From NCBI GenBank assembly GCA_004369045.1, contig ML213513.1, positions 394,667 through 457,176 on the forward strand: a stretch of DNA of 62,510 nucleotides. The letters run 5' to 3'. The notes under the pieces are model-generated. The model saw only the letters and a program-made list of their open reading frames with translations. It was not told where the DNA came from and made no database searches. The stretch is from Heliocybe sulcata. Lineage: Eukaryota > Basidiomycota > Agaricomycetes > Gloeophyllales > Gloeophyllaceae. Made by a program: the position numbers and the translations under genes. Positions 38,591-51,313 of this stretch are shown in pieces (position 1 is the first letter of the stretch; each line of letters begins with the position of its first letter).

Positions 38591-41276
38591 TCAGACCTTT
38601 GTCGACGAATGAGCTGGAGATGAAGTGCCTGGCACTTGCGAGGTGTTCTTTGGTTGTCCTTGCACAGGGCCAGATGGACGCTTCAAAGAATAGGTGCGTA
38701 TGGGAAGTACTAGCCAACGAATGATTAGAGATAGAATCGCGCAGTAGTGAGAGGTGTTCACCGAAGAGGAGCCCGACAAAGACTATCGGAGTCATCACAA
38801 CCCTAGCGAGTCATTCAGGAATGGATGACCGATGCACAAACTTCTTCTACTGACCAGATGAGAGACAGACTTCGGGAGTAGGCACCAAGGACTTCCATAC
38901 GCAATTGGGCAGGCTGACGGATCTGACGTTGGAACGAGGGCGTAATCAGTGAGACATACCACGTACCTGTATATTCTTTAACCCTCGGACGTCATTTGTG
39001 ACTCCAAATCCAGTACTTGGATGGTAGCCGGGTATGGACCGCAGACGACGCTGCAGATCCGTAGCGTAGATAGCATCGCCAATTGAAATTCCTATGGTTC
39101 CTCCTAGCGTCCTAGACGAAGCTCAACACGCGGCGTTATGACTTCGGTACGAACACACCCACCGGAGAAGATTGAAAGTCGCCGTGGACATGGCCATATC
39201 CTGGACTGGCATAGCAGCCTGCAAGACTAAAGTAGAGATTATCATCACATACTGTCAGGAGCAAAAAGCAGCGAACAGACCGAGGAGAGGAACCTGGAAT
39301 AGAGGCCCTACTCCGAGAGCGGCGATAAGAATGTAGATCTCTTGTAAAGCACTGCCATGATCGATCAGCCCGGGGGTAACAGTTATGTCGTCAACAATAC
39401 TTACACGCTCGTTCGCTCATTGAGCATGATCATGAGGCCCTGCTCGCCGTAAGCAATCGAAAAATGAATATGGCAGAGTATTATACATAACCAAGGGTCA
39501 TCACGACCCAGGAAGACCAGATGATAGCCCTATACCGGCCTGTCTTGGCAACGAGCAGACCCGAAATGGACGCCAAAACGGATGATACGAAGGAATACGC
39601 CATTGTCTTGACGCCTGCCATTATCGCGCTGGCGCCTAGCACTTGGAAGTATACGGGCAAGTAATAGTTCCCAGCGAAGAATGCGACGCCATGCAGGAAA
39701 GTTGAGATAAGGATACCCATGGTGGTGCGCACCGTGAACAGCCTTGGCGGAATGATGGGGTTCCGCTTTGTGAAGTTCTCATGGACCAAAGCCAAGATGA
39801 TGAGTGCACCTCCTACAACAAGAAGCGCGATAGTTTCGGCCGTATCCCAGGCGGTCTGTCCACTGTTGAACCCGACCAGCAAGCACGCCACACCGGCAAG
39901 GATGAAGAAAAGACCTAGGAAGTCGAACGTTGCTGCGATGTCCCTAACAGTCTTCTTTTGCGTCGGATTCAATTTGAGGAAAGTGAAGATTATGAAAGCC
40001 GCTATTCCCCCTGTCGGAAGATTCTGAGATGAAATCAGTATCGGTCTGCTAAGAACCAGTGCTGCGCTCACGATCCAGAAGCACCAACGCCAGCTGGCTC
40101 CATCCGTTAGCGCACCGCCGACCTAGATCCACAATTAAAAATATGATCCCAGAACAAATCGTTGCGGCAACACAGACCAATGGTCCTACTACGCTCGCGA
40201 TGCCTACGCCCAGAATGCTGGTGAGATTGCTGGTCGAACACTGGCTGATAATCAGACCACTTACCCCATGTCGCGCCAATCATGCCAAGATATTGTCCTC
40301 GCAGATGTAATGGTGCTATCATACGGTGAGATGCTTCCCGATGGACAGATAGAGGCATAACCTACTTATGTCGGAGACTGTGATTTGGCTGATCTGAATC
40401 AAGCCGCCTCCACCAATACCTTGCAATCCTCGGCCTATGGCATGGATTCAGGACTGCTCCGGTCGCACTCGAAGACTTGACGTTGAATACTCACAGACAG
40501 CAAGCCAGACGAAAGTCTGAGCAGCTCCGCAAAGAGCTGATCCTAAGAGAAAAGCAAACATGGCGAAATAATAGACAGGCTTCCGGCCGAAGAGATCCTA
40601 GTACGCTCATGAGCTGGGTAAAATGCCGGCATGCAGTACTGGGAGCATCGTGCTTACAGAAAGTTTGCCGTATATGGGCGCGACGCCTGAATACAAATGG
40701 AATGAGAACTCCGCCTCTAGTCTTGAAGGGATTCAACGTACACGCAGACACTGTGAAGCGAACTGTCAGTCTGACTCACGCGAAAAATTGGTAGAATACT
40801 TTCTTAATAAGTACGCAGTTCCGACCCAGCTGTAGCCTGTCTGTCCGCCGATATCATCCACTATCGTGGGCAGCGCAACAGCCGTGATAGTTTGGTCCAG
40901 CGCTGCCATGAAGACTGACAATAAACGTTGGCCACAATGTTCGAAGATCAGTGCTGGTCCTTGCGATAAACACACCTGCCAGTAATATCCTCAGGGCCAC
41001 AGAGTCAGAATACACTTGTTGTTGGTGGCATACACAACCTCCAAACACTTACCCTGGAAACACTATTTTCATATTGCTATGGTACCATGTCAGGAGGTGC
41101 CAGGCTCACTACCATACCACCTACTTGTACGGGATACTGAGGCCATCCGTAGATATCTGCTTCGCCTGGCTATCCTCCGGTTGGCCCCCCAGCTCGAGCG
41201 CATTGGAGCTAATCGCAGTAGTACCATTCTTTTCCTCTTGTGTAGCGACCACTTCGATATCGTTGAGGCGGTTCAT
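38591..41276 (-). CDS. MFS transporter, DHA14-type drug/metabolite exporter
   Basis: A membrane exporter of the 14-helix multidrug type. The start is [20 protein letters not shown], a polar N-terminus, then NNMKIVFPG before helix 1. Recognisable blocks are [20 protein letters not shown], the A-loop [109 protein letters not shown] and [20 protein letters not shown]. It ends [11 protein letters not shown] and a short polar tail. Most introns splice cleanly, but the joins just before helix 1 and around 40790 (after GTAYLL) did not resolve in frame by eye, so a lesion there cannot be excluded. Its place inside the oxidoreductase cluster suggests export of the pathway product or self-protection. 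Confidence 0.8.
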
Positions 41277-42702
41277 GGCTCAGGACAAGGACGAGAAGGT
41301 CAGGGTTTTCCGCGCGACAGCCTCCTTGCTTGTCCCGGCATGGTCCGGTATGATCTACCTAAATTGCTCGCGCAACCCAAATCATGATCCTGATACAAAC
41401 AATGGGGCACTGAGCTGATCGATAGATTAAAGTGGAACACTACCGCTGGATGGCGGCGAAAGCCTTGTCCCACATACTGGGCGAGCGAAGAGCCTCGAGG
41501 TGATCTTCCTTGTGCGAAGTCGATTCGTAATAAGTCCCCTTCTGAGCGCTCAGCAGCGGCGATCAGCCTGCCAATGAATGGAAGGCCTACAGCGCAGACA
41601 GCTAGGCCCCAGATGTACCAAGACTCTCATGGATCCTGCGGAACACGAAGGTGCATATCAAACGCATATAGCAAGCAAGTCAACATCGTAGGTTCGCACA
41701 CAAGAATAATCGCGTGGGAACTCGGGGTATAGCGGGCCACCGCATTGCGTGGCATTCATGAGTACAGTCATCAACATCAACCGCTCCTTTACACGCTGTG
41801 TCTCCGCCAGTCTCCTGTTGTCGTCACAAAGCTCTAAACATAATTCTTTGACATAAGATCATTCAGATATACTATGTACGTCTATACAAAATTTGAAGCA
41901 GAAATTACATGAACTGGTTGTGATATGAATAAAAAGCTTGGAGGACCTATTAGCGTATAGACCGTATTATAACTCACGTTCGTACCTCAGGCCTCAGGCC
42001 TCAGGACTCGTAATAAGCGATATAAATATCAACCGCCTGGAGACCGGCGATGAACGGTACCGTGCAGCTACAAGGAGTGGGTATATACCGCCATACGACC
42101 ACCTGAGGCAAGCCCGTGCATGATGCATTGATGCGCGATGACCCGGAAACAACGGAGTAGTATGCGCAGTTTATAAAGCTAAGTACCGAAAGTTCAGTAG
42201 AGCAATTGAATGCATATGACGGTCCTGCCTGGCTTCGCAGACATCCTAGGCATTCTTATCGTCCTGCCCACGCCATGTCGACTCGTTCACAGCTGTTGGC
42301 GTGGACACGGCACCTGTACCACCTCCGGGTCGACTCTGACGCGCTCCGTGGTACTGGGGAAAGGATCTGATTAGTGTAGCCCGAATACTAGCTGCCTTGC
42401 ATCACCTTAAGGCCGCCAGACGCTCATGATGACCAGAAATTCATGTTATGTGCTCAAAATGAGACGTGGGTTCCGACTACGTCAGCCTATCATTTTGCAG
42501 CAGAGAGCGGCTGCCGTCGTCTGCAGGGTAACGTTGCCAGACTGGAGATGCCTAAGCCCGATACCACGGAAGCCGACGTCTCATTTCTCCATACATGTAC
42601 ATCTATATCTAAAGAACAAGCTACGTGCTACATCGATCCTAATGCGATACACTTATCCTGAGAGGGGCAGTATTCGAAGACGCGCGGGTACCCGCACGAG
42701 GA
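41277..42702. other. Intergenic stretch between MFS transporter and DUF6534 gene
   Basis: It holds the MFS promoter. Minus-strand 41440-41630 contains an open stretch with coding-like composition that I could not assign. A short tandem CCTCAGG triplet is at about 41985-42007. Confidence 0.35.
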
Positions 42703-44383
42703 CTAGGGACTGATCATACCGACACCCAGTGGCGTTCGAATGTTCAAGCGCTCGCGAAAGTGGGTGAGAGTGCGCGAGGTTTCCCGAATTTCGTGGTTGC
42801 GGCGTAGGAGTCCTGCACGATAATCAACTATATGATCAGTTCGCAGATGCAATGGACACACCTGCAGATTATCCAGCGCAATGTTCTCTTCTTCTGTGTG
42901 TTCGAGCCTGAAAGTATCAGTCATACTGGTGGAGGCTTTTGGCCGAATGAATCTGTGATCGCCGCGGGGCAGAGTCGTACTAGCGAGGCTGGTGGGCCCT
43001 GGGTCTCGCTCCACAAATTTACGATTGTTAAACATGACAAGGAGAGTGTTGCTGTACCTAGGCACAATGTGAGCATGCGCAATTACCAGAATGCGATAAT
43101 ACAGAACCGATGGTACTCACAATTTTGCCAGAGTCGTCGCTCTGTTCGGCGGACGAGATAAATTAGACGTCGGTAGACAGATAAAATAAGCCTTACGGGC
43201 ACATGTGAAGATTATTATGCTTCATACGAACGGTCAGGTAGGTATGGCAAAGCAGAAGAAGATGCCGACCTTGAAGGTGTTAAACAGTACGACATCCACA
43301 ACTGCGACCGATGCTTCCCTTGGGATCAGCATGTGTCGAACAACCGATTATAAGTCGACTATCACGTACCAGTCACCGTTCCTGTCTCAATCGTCAACCT
43401 CACAAGGCGATCGACCAATCGGTCTGTACGCCGTAGGCCAACTTTGGCCCTTACCAACTGAGATGAGAATAAGCTGTGTATTCCTTATAGGCGAAAGTGA
43501 ACTGGTTACCAAGTACGTCATGCTGATTGCAATAAGTATGTCCGCAACTGCGCTGCACGTGAGCCAGACCTACATAGATTCGATTGTTAGTTCGATGCTA
43601 TCGAAGACGGATTGCTTACCGAGGTGACTGGGGTTAACTTCGCTATCTCGGAGATGTTGTCAAGCTCCCGAAGCTGGAGCTATTATGAGCTTATTGCGTA
43701 TTTACGTTAACGGTAAGACGCCACCATGATTCCACCTGCAACACCAGCAGAGCCGGACACTAAGGCAACCTAGAATTGAAGCATCTTCATCGTGACCTAA
43801 TTAGCCAATTCCATATGGCCCAACACATACCAACGCAATAACCAGCGGGAGATATATCGAGCCCGAGAGGATCCAGATTCTCCAGCAAAAGAAGAGCTGA
43901 ACCGTACAAGAGATCATGCCGCCCATCAAAGGAACATTGAGCCACGATGTGTTGATCTCTTCTAAGGCCTCGGGGCGCCCCCATCCAGTGACCAGCCAGC
44001 GGACGGCATCAGAGGTAGCGAGGCCAGTCTGCGTTGCCTCGACAAGGTATAGCCCGTATACTGCGGTTGGGAGTACGTCTTAGTCATGTAGCAATGAAAG
44101 ATACTGAGTCTCGACCTACCGAGCACTTTCAGACCTAACTTGTCATTTGGGAAGGACAGATAGTACAAATCTAGCCATGACACTAGCTTTTAGAGATGGC
44201 TACACGGAAAGGCACCGATGTGCACTTACAGACTTGAACCGAGAGCACACCGAAAAGGCCCCAGTTGAAAAGAAAGCCGAAGAGCTACACAGACGACGTT
44301 CAGTGCTCACAAGAACAATCAATTTGCTGTATACCAACCTGAGGACCAACTCTACAGCGGACTTTGTCAGTCGAGCGTGGCAT
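42703..44383 (-). CDS. DUF6534 seven-helix membrane protein
   Basis: An integral membrane protein family abundant in Agaricomycetes and without assigned function. The likely start MPRSTDKVR leads through an intron to LFGFLFNWGLFGVLSVQVY. Then come LYYLSFPNDKLGLKVL, VYGLYLVEATQTGLATSDAV, TGWGRPEALEEINTSWLNVP, LMGGMISCTVQLFFCWRIWI and SGSIYLPLVIALVALVSG. The DUF6534 domain itself shows VWLTCSAVADILIAISMTYL, TDRLVDRLVRLTIETGT and YSNTLLVMFNNRKF. The tail is polar, with an acidic run EHTEEENIALDNLQ. The exact C-terminus is uncertain, because an intron may begin right after DNLQ; either way the gene ends close to 42703. Its role in the cluster is unknown; transport or sensing are guesses. Confidence 0.8.
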
Positions 44384-45504
44384 AGCCGAGGAAGAAACAT
44401 AATCCTTACAAGAAATTGATATCCGGAGGGATGATTATGGCACTGGCGGGACTGTCAGTCATTGCGCTGTCTGGGCCAAGAAATTTAGGTCCAGAGGATT
44501 CATTCATCCCTTTTCATAGGGGGGTCCATCCGAGATCACCAAGAAAGTTTGATATTAGCGGAGAATGCTAGTTACCGAGCATAATGATGCTCAAGGCCGC
44601 CCACACACATCATTTGCCAACGTGTGATGTCTCTCCCCTCAACTTGCACTTGGCTGTTAGTATCACAGAAGGTCATATCAGTTGTGTACGCAGACATGAG
44701 AAACGGGGGATGATACACGGGATCGTCAAATTTGTCTGCCACCGAGATAGAGGATATCGACAACCAGTGGGAACCATGCACTGTCCTGTTCTGATAACGG
44801 ACTCAGCGGCTCTCCGACTTACTGCCATCACAAGGTAAATTTAGGTACGGCCACCTAAATAAAGGATGAGCACCCTGATGAACACTTCCTTGAAGGAGAG
44901 GCGGTACGTACCACGAGTAAAAGCTGCTGACACTGTACACGGCTCGCAGTAGAAGCTGACCTGACTCGGAGCTTGGAAAGATGGCCGGACATTCGGCTTC
45001 GGCTCCCTTCCCGGTAGTTCTGATACGATATCCATGGGACCAGGGAAATATCAACGCTTGTCACAATCTCTCTAGAGAACCTCCAGGACTGAAACGGAGG
45101 ACTATAGATACTTCGGAAGTTGTGCATTCAATTGGCAGCTGCTTGAAGTTCAGGTCGGCTTGTCAACAAGAGCCCGAGTGTCAGCTGGCGTTTGGAAACT
45201 TCGAAGAGTTCCAAACTTCGAAGAGAATAGAGCCGCGGGCGGCATCGGGCTGAGTATCTCCAAAGAACCTCCCATATTTGGTTGACACGGGTTTCTCCGA
45301 CTTGATCATTTGGAAGAGAAGACCTAGACTATAACGGTGTGTGCGCGCTATTTTATGCGGGTGTTGCCCTGGGACTTGAATAGTCCCTTCAAGTGCATTT
45401 GAGGATTCTCCGTTGAAATGTGACCCGAATCTGATCCGGCCAGTCGCAAAAGTTATATAGCGCGATGGGCTGGAAGCTTACCGCCAGCGACAAGCCTAGC
45501 AAAT
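44384..45504. other. Divergent promoter region between DUF6534 and GMC 3
   Basis: No gene recognised. A short direct repeat of AAACTTCGAAGAG is at about 45192-45222. Confidence 0.4.
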
Positions 45505-48496
45505 ATGGTCTTCGCGGATATTGCACGTATCTCAGGGAAGAGGTTCAACTACGTGATCGTTGGTTCGTACTTTCAAACTTCTAGGAAACCAAAACACCCC
45601 CTTACATGGTGATGAACAGGCGGTGGCGTACGTTCACCTCGACGGCGTGGCACCCTTTATGATGGCTCAAATCTCCTCAGACCAGCGGATTATGTCTGGC
45701 GGCGCGTCTCACCGAGAACCCCAATATCACAGTTGCGGTTCTGGAAGCTGGACCGGCGCACCTCAATGATCCACTCATACGTATGTCTCACCCGGAAATA
45801 GCCGTCATGGTGCTTTAGTGTCGCCATTCTAGTGACTCCTGCCGCTTTTACGAGGCAGATTGGCAATCCTGAATACGATTGGATGTATAAGACTGTGAGC
45901 TGGATCATGTTTTACCTGTATAACCTACTTAGCAAAGAGGTCAGGTACCGCAAAAGCATACAGATGATTTGGAATATATTATTAATAGGTCAGTAGCGAC
46001 ATAGAGACATTTGTGTTACTGACAATTTGTGTAGCGGAAAAGGACTGGGTGGGAGCTCATGCATGAACTTCTTAGCCTATAACCGGCCTACGCAAGAGGA
46101 CATTGACGGTAAACATTTTATCGATCAGAATTAATGCCTTCTTCAATGGTTGAACGTAGCTTATGAGCAACTCGGAAATCCCGGATGGAACTGGAGTAGC
46201 TTTGAGCAATACTGCAAAAAGAGCGAAAGGTGCGTCCTTGCGATTTAAGCGCTTTGCTCTTTGCTGAGATCCATCCGTAAGGTTTACCCCAGGCAGGCCG
46301 GAGGCTCTGAGCGCGTATGGTCAGAGATACCAGCAGCACACGCTGGGAATTGACGGTAAGGTCTCGGGAGATACAAGCTTTCGCCGGCTGACGTGGCCCA
46401 GGACCTCTTGCTATTTCTTTTCCGGCTGTTGTTTCCGGAGGAGACCTGGCTCTGAGGGCTGTAAGGAGTCTTATACTGTAGGTCGGTCTGCAGTCTGACT
46501 TACTGGTTGTTAGACTCTCGAGTCAAAGGGTATCCATGCTTTAGACTCTGCGGTCTGTGTCTCTGAGCTCAGACGTATGTTACTCACTTCAACCATGAAT
46601 AGTTACGCGGAGAGGTATCATCACTGCCAATCTCCTCGTCATTAGTCACTGACGTGCGTGTCGCAGGTGACTGGAACTTGGTGCTCCGTATCGACGATCG
46701 ACCCAGCAACGCAAACGAGGGCCAATTCCGTGACAGTGAGCTTGGCGATCTCAACTGCGTCTATGGTATTGACAGCTTTGTTGTAGGCTTACCTTCAGCC
46801 TAACATAGACCGTCCTAATCTTGAAGTTCTGACTGAAGCACTCGTGAACAGGATCATTACCTCTGTTTCTGCGAGCGGAGTTACCGCATCAGGCATCGAG
46901 TTCACTCATGGAGGAGTCACGCATGAGGTATACGTCGACGGGGACGTCGTTCTATGTGCCGGGTCAGTCTCGTCATCGAGTGCGCGTGGGTGGAACTTAA
47001 CACGGGTCACAGTGCTGTACAGTCTCCGAAGATCTTGGAATTGAGCGGGATAGGCGATAGGAGAGTTCTAGAGCTAGCAGGCGTTGACGTGAAGCTGGAT
47101 CTTCCAGGAGTCGGCAATAATGTGCAGGAGCACATCAGTCATGCCGGCGTCAGTTTCGGTGAGACCATTGTCCCATCTAGACGGACAACGTTCATAAGCA
47201 TACTTGCAGAACTGAAGGATGATAACGACATTCAAACCTGGGATCTTCTTAGGAATCCGGACATTGCAGCGAAACAAAGACAGCTATAGTATGTGGACTT
47301 ATTCTGACTCCGACTCTCTTGTTGCTCATTCTCACTATCGTGGTGGCTGCTAAGTATCGAACAGAAGCAAGGACTAATGACGATGGTACCGTCTGGTCTT
47401 ACCTTCCTACCGTTGCAAACTTTTTCCCGGAATGCCGAGGCCATCATAAATCGCCATGCTGAGAGGCTTGAGAAGGAGTCTCATCTTTACACAGCCGCCA
47501 CTCTTGCACAATATCATATACAGCTGGCCAATTTGCGTAATCCTAAATTGCCAGATATTGAGCTGATCGGGTTTCCGGGCTTCCGAGGCTTCCCAAGTAA
47601 GTGCTATCATCATATTTCCTGGATGATCGGGCTGACAGCGCGATAGATACGGCTCAGCCCGGCAAGCGTTATTACTCCCTGGTACCTGCCTTATGCCACC
47701 CATTCTCACGTGGTAATATTGTGCGTAGTGAGAACTCAGCATCTATCCACTCGGCTGATTCCGTCGTTCAGCATATCACCTCAAACAATCCTCAGGATGC
47801 TCCTCGCATTGATCCACGTTACCTTGAGGAGGAGATTGATTTGGACATCATGGTGGAGGTGTTCAAGTTTCTCCGTTCTCTGGGAAATGAGAGCCCTCTC
47901 AAAGATATTGTAACGAAAGAAGCTAATCCTGGACACGAGCTGACGGATGAAGATCAGATCCGACGTGCGTAATGTCCTGTATAGCGCAAATAGCCTCAGT
48001 ATTGACACAGCCCCAAAAGAGCATGTGAAACGGGGCTTCAAGTCGACCTGGCGTGCGTGCACATTGTCTTCCACTGACGCACAGTGTTGATCGTGTATCT
48101 GCATAGATACCTGTGGAAGCTTGTCTATGCTTCCGAGGTTGTCCGATGGTGTGGTCGACCCTCAGCTTAAGGCACGTAACTCTTGCCTACTCAGCCAGCA
48201 CGACTGATGGTGGAAGTATTTCTAGGTGTGGGGCACGAGAAACATCCGAGTAGCAGATCTTTCGGTTGCACCTCTTCAGGTGGCGTCTCATACCCAAGGT
48301 ATGATCAGACCTAGCCGATGGCACAGGCTCGGCTGATTTTCCTTGTATTTTGTAGCGTTGGTCTATAGCATTGCTGAGAAAGGTGCTTATGCATTCCAGT
48401 AAACTCCATTCTTTCTGGTATTCTCACTAGTTTGCTCACACAGCTGCCGATATCATCAAGAGTGAGTTCAAGAGGTCCGCGTTTTTCGCAGTGTAA
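45505..48496 (+). CDS. GMC oxidoreductase 3
   Basis: FAD-dependent oxidase family. It starts MVFADIARISGKRFNYVIV. The FAD loop is built across two introns and reads VGGGTSGLCLAARL, which is canonical. Other blocks are ENPNITVAVLEAGPAHLNDP, RGKGLGGSSCMNFLAYNRP, NPGWNWSSFEQYCKKSERF, RPNLEVLTEALVNRI, AGAVQSPKILELSGIGD, DLPGVGNNVQEHISHAG and RGNIHITSNNPQDAPRIDPR. The catalytic histidines are in STWHTCGSLSM, whose His codon is split by an intron, and VASHTQALVYSIAEK. The end is AADIIKSEFKRSAFFAV. No clear signal peptide is seen. One intron near 48170 seems to have a GC donor (AAG|GCACGT). A few mid-gene exon edges (46440-46680) are less sure. Confidence 0.83.
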
Positions 48497-49014
48497 CTTT
48501 GCGGTGTAAGAATCCCGTCGTCACAAAGTAGGTGCAAGTCCGAGCTTCGAGCCGGTACTCTGATGTCGCTGTATGATATGCAATGAAAGCTCCGTGCGAT
48601 GTTGGGTATTTCGGTCTGAATTGGAGGCTTTCGCGCACGTCTGTTCATATATATCATAACTTGGAGCAAAGGATAAGACGTGTGGGTCATACCCTATGCT
48701 AAGCCGCTCTGAGTCACCGCAAGCAGGAAATATATCAGCATGGCCGAACGCTGAGGGAAGTTGGGGTGTCGGCATTTGTGAAAGTACCGTTCGCACAATA
48801 GTAGCGTCATCGACTCTCTGGCATCCGAACTAGAATAGTCTCGACCAAAGGCTTGCTACACAGGACTAACCATACACTGCCGTTGCATGAAGACGACGTC
48901 GAATAATAATGGTAATTCTTGTGCCGCGGCCGCTATGGCTGATCAGCTGCAGTTCTTCGTTGGCGGCGTCAAGATCTAGGACATCAACAAGTATGTGATG
49001 AGAATAGCGGTCTG
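48497..49014. other. Convergent 3' region between GMC 3 and GMC 4
   Basis: No gene recognised. Confidence 0.4.
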
Positions 49015-51313
49015 TCAAGCCCGAGTACTCTTAATTATGTCCGCTGCTCTTTCTGCAATCGCATACACGGAAGCTTGCACATGTGCAGCCGGGATGAATG
49101 GCTACAACGCCAGGTTACACGGTAGTCCTTGTGACCTGTAAATTGCTATGCTTACCAGGATACTCGCGTCAACAATCCGCAGACCCACGGCTCCTTTCAG
49201 TAACAAGTCTGGGCTGACAACCCCGGCTCCGACATCGGATGCTGACATGGAGGTTGTGCCAACGGGGTGCCATTCGCTACCGATGTGATCCTTGATATAC
49301 TGGTCAATATCATCGTCGTTATCAACCGTGGCCCATGCTCCATGAGGGGCTATGATATAATCAGCAAAAGCCGAGGAGTTGACAAATCGTTGGGCAGACT
49401 GCACAGCAGCACGCATGGCAGCAAGATCGAATTCAGTCTGCATAAATGCAGGATCAATCCTTGGGGCCGAAAAGGGGTCGCAATTTGCGAGAGTCACAGC
49501 TCCACCTAAAACCGCACATGGTGAGCGGAAGGACAGAAACTAGAACACAAACAGAGTTTACGCGATGAAGGAGATGCCAACGCCACGAACATCGTCATGT
49601 AGGATCCGTTCAAAGGGATCGCTTCGGTAAAAGAGACAAATCCATTCTGAGGGGTGTGAGTAGAGTAATATTCGCAGATACAAATACGCACAGTGAATAT
49701 GAACTCGAAATGCGGCGAACGGGGACCGGCGCTGGGATCCGAATGAAGATCGAATATTGGGGAATCGTCCGGAATCCTGAGCCAGGCCAAGAGATTGCCC
49801 GGCCCATCAACGTAAAGTCCCGTCTTGGTATCCCGCCATTGAGTCAGATATGACTCGGCAACCTCAGGGATTCGCAAGTCGTCGAATGTCATATTCGAAT
49901 TCACAAGGTAGGAGAAGGATAAGATAGGATGGTCCACCAGATTCCTTCCTACGGCCGGTATGTCCAGAAGAGGCTCGATACCGAAAGCCTGAGACTCCGT
50001 CTTATTGCCAATACCAGATAATAGCAGGATGTGCGGTGTTCCAATGGCCCCAGCACACAGAACAACTTCATTGGACGCCTCGAAGGTAAAGAAAGCAGCT
50101 TTATGTGCCGTTAACAATAGCATACGGGAATCACGAAATACGACCCTCTGACCTGAAGGCTCTTTTGCACATTGCACTCCGCGGAGGACAGGCAGCTCAT
50201 CAGCCATACCAGTCTGTAATACGTTGGTCACGGTTGTATGAATGAGTATATCCAAGTTCGGTCTTCCCATGGCCGGTCCAAGGTATGCTGTGGCGGCACT
50301 ACTTCGTGATCCGTAACCGATCGTAGATTGAGTATAGCCTACGCACGTTTAGTCAGAGAATCAAGGTTGGGGCATTAGACGTACCTATACCGAGCGGGTC
50401 CCCTGAGTTCATGTCCACGTTGTACGGATATTCCGATGCCCATTCTCTCGTCGTTTCTAGCACACGACCGTCGAAGTCCGGGAAAGAATAACCACTGAGA
50501 CTAACAAATAAAGAGCCAGTGTGGCCATGGACACCGGGCTCCACTTGGCCTGTGCTGTCGTGGTCATCTGCTGGCGCCACCAGCATCTCTGTCTGCGGAG
50601 TGAAAGCGAATAAGTCAAATGCAAGAGCTGGAGCTGGAATCAGAGGTCGAATGCTGACTTTCAAGAAATAGGGGAACAGTGACGACCATGACCACTGCTC
50701 GTCCATAGTGGCGCATGCAATGCGGTCGAAGTCATCTATAGAGCCGCGAGTGTGCATCATAAAATCTACGTAAAGCAGTATTAGCTCATTTAGGCAGATC
50801 ATGAAACGATGTCTCACTAATGGAACTGCTTCCCCCTAACATTCGTCCACGAGGGTATGGAACAGCGCGATCATTACACCCTTGTTGTGGGACAGTGGTA
50901 TAATTCCACGTATATCGTGTGTAGGGGAACAGTTGCGGTGCCATGAACGGAATCTCTGAAAGCGATGCATCCACATTGCTAGACGGAAGTCATCAAGACA
51001 GGCTAAACTACTGGCGCACGTTGTAAGAAAAATGCGGTACTGACCTGACACCTGCCTCGATCACTAAGACACTGACATTCGCATCCTCTGTCAGACGATT
51101 GGCCAAAACGCTGCCGGCAATGCCGGCTGCCCATCCTGAGTGAACCAACTATGGTGCTGAATGATGTAGTCACCTACCTCCGACAATTATATAATCGTAA
51201 ATCTTCGTCACAACGTGCGCTGGGTCGCCGTAGATGTTCCCTGAGACGATGGTAATGACGCTCGTGAACGCAATGCAGGAACTGATAAATTTGCGAGGAT
51301 ATTTGCCGGCCAT
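49015..51313 (-). CDS. GMC oxidoreductase 4, secreted aryl-alcohol oxidase-like
   Basis: FAD-dependent family. In basidiomycetes its aryl-alcohol oxidase members oxidise benzylic and other polyunsaturated alcohols and release hydrogen peroxide. The start MAGKYPRKFISSCIAFTSVI gives a signal peptide. The FAD loop is canonical: YDYIIVGA joined to GIAGSVLANRLTEDA. Further blocks are PYPRGRMLGGSSSI, DFMMHTRGSIDDFDRIA, WSWSSLFPYFLKV, EVVLCAGAIGTPHILLLSGI and DIPAVGRNLVDHPILSF. The active-site histidines are in SEWHPVGTTSM and PAAHVQASVYAIAER. It ends AADIIKSTRA. Open reading is long between few introns, and the frame is intact. It diverges from the adenylate-forming reductase gene, sharing a 2.1-kb promoter region. 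Confidence 0.88.

Noticed and set aside
44981-45253. 90-codon plus-strand frame between DUF6534 and GMC 3
   Set aside because: No motif recognised; it lies in a divergent promoter region and seems a chance frame.
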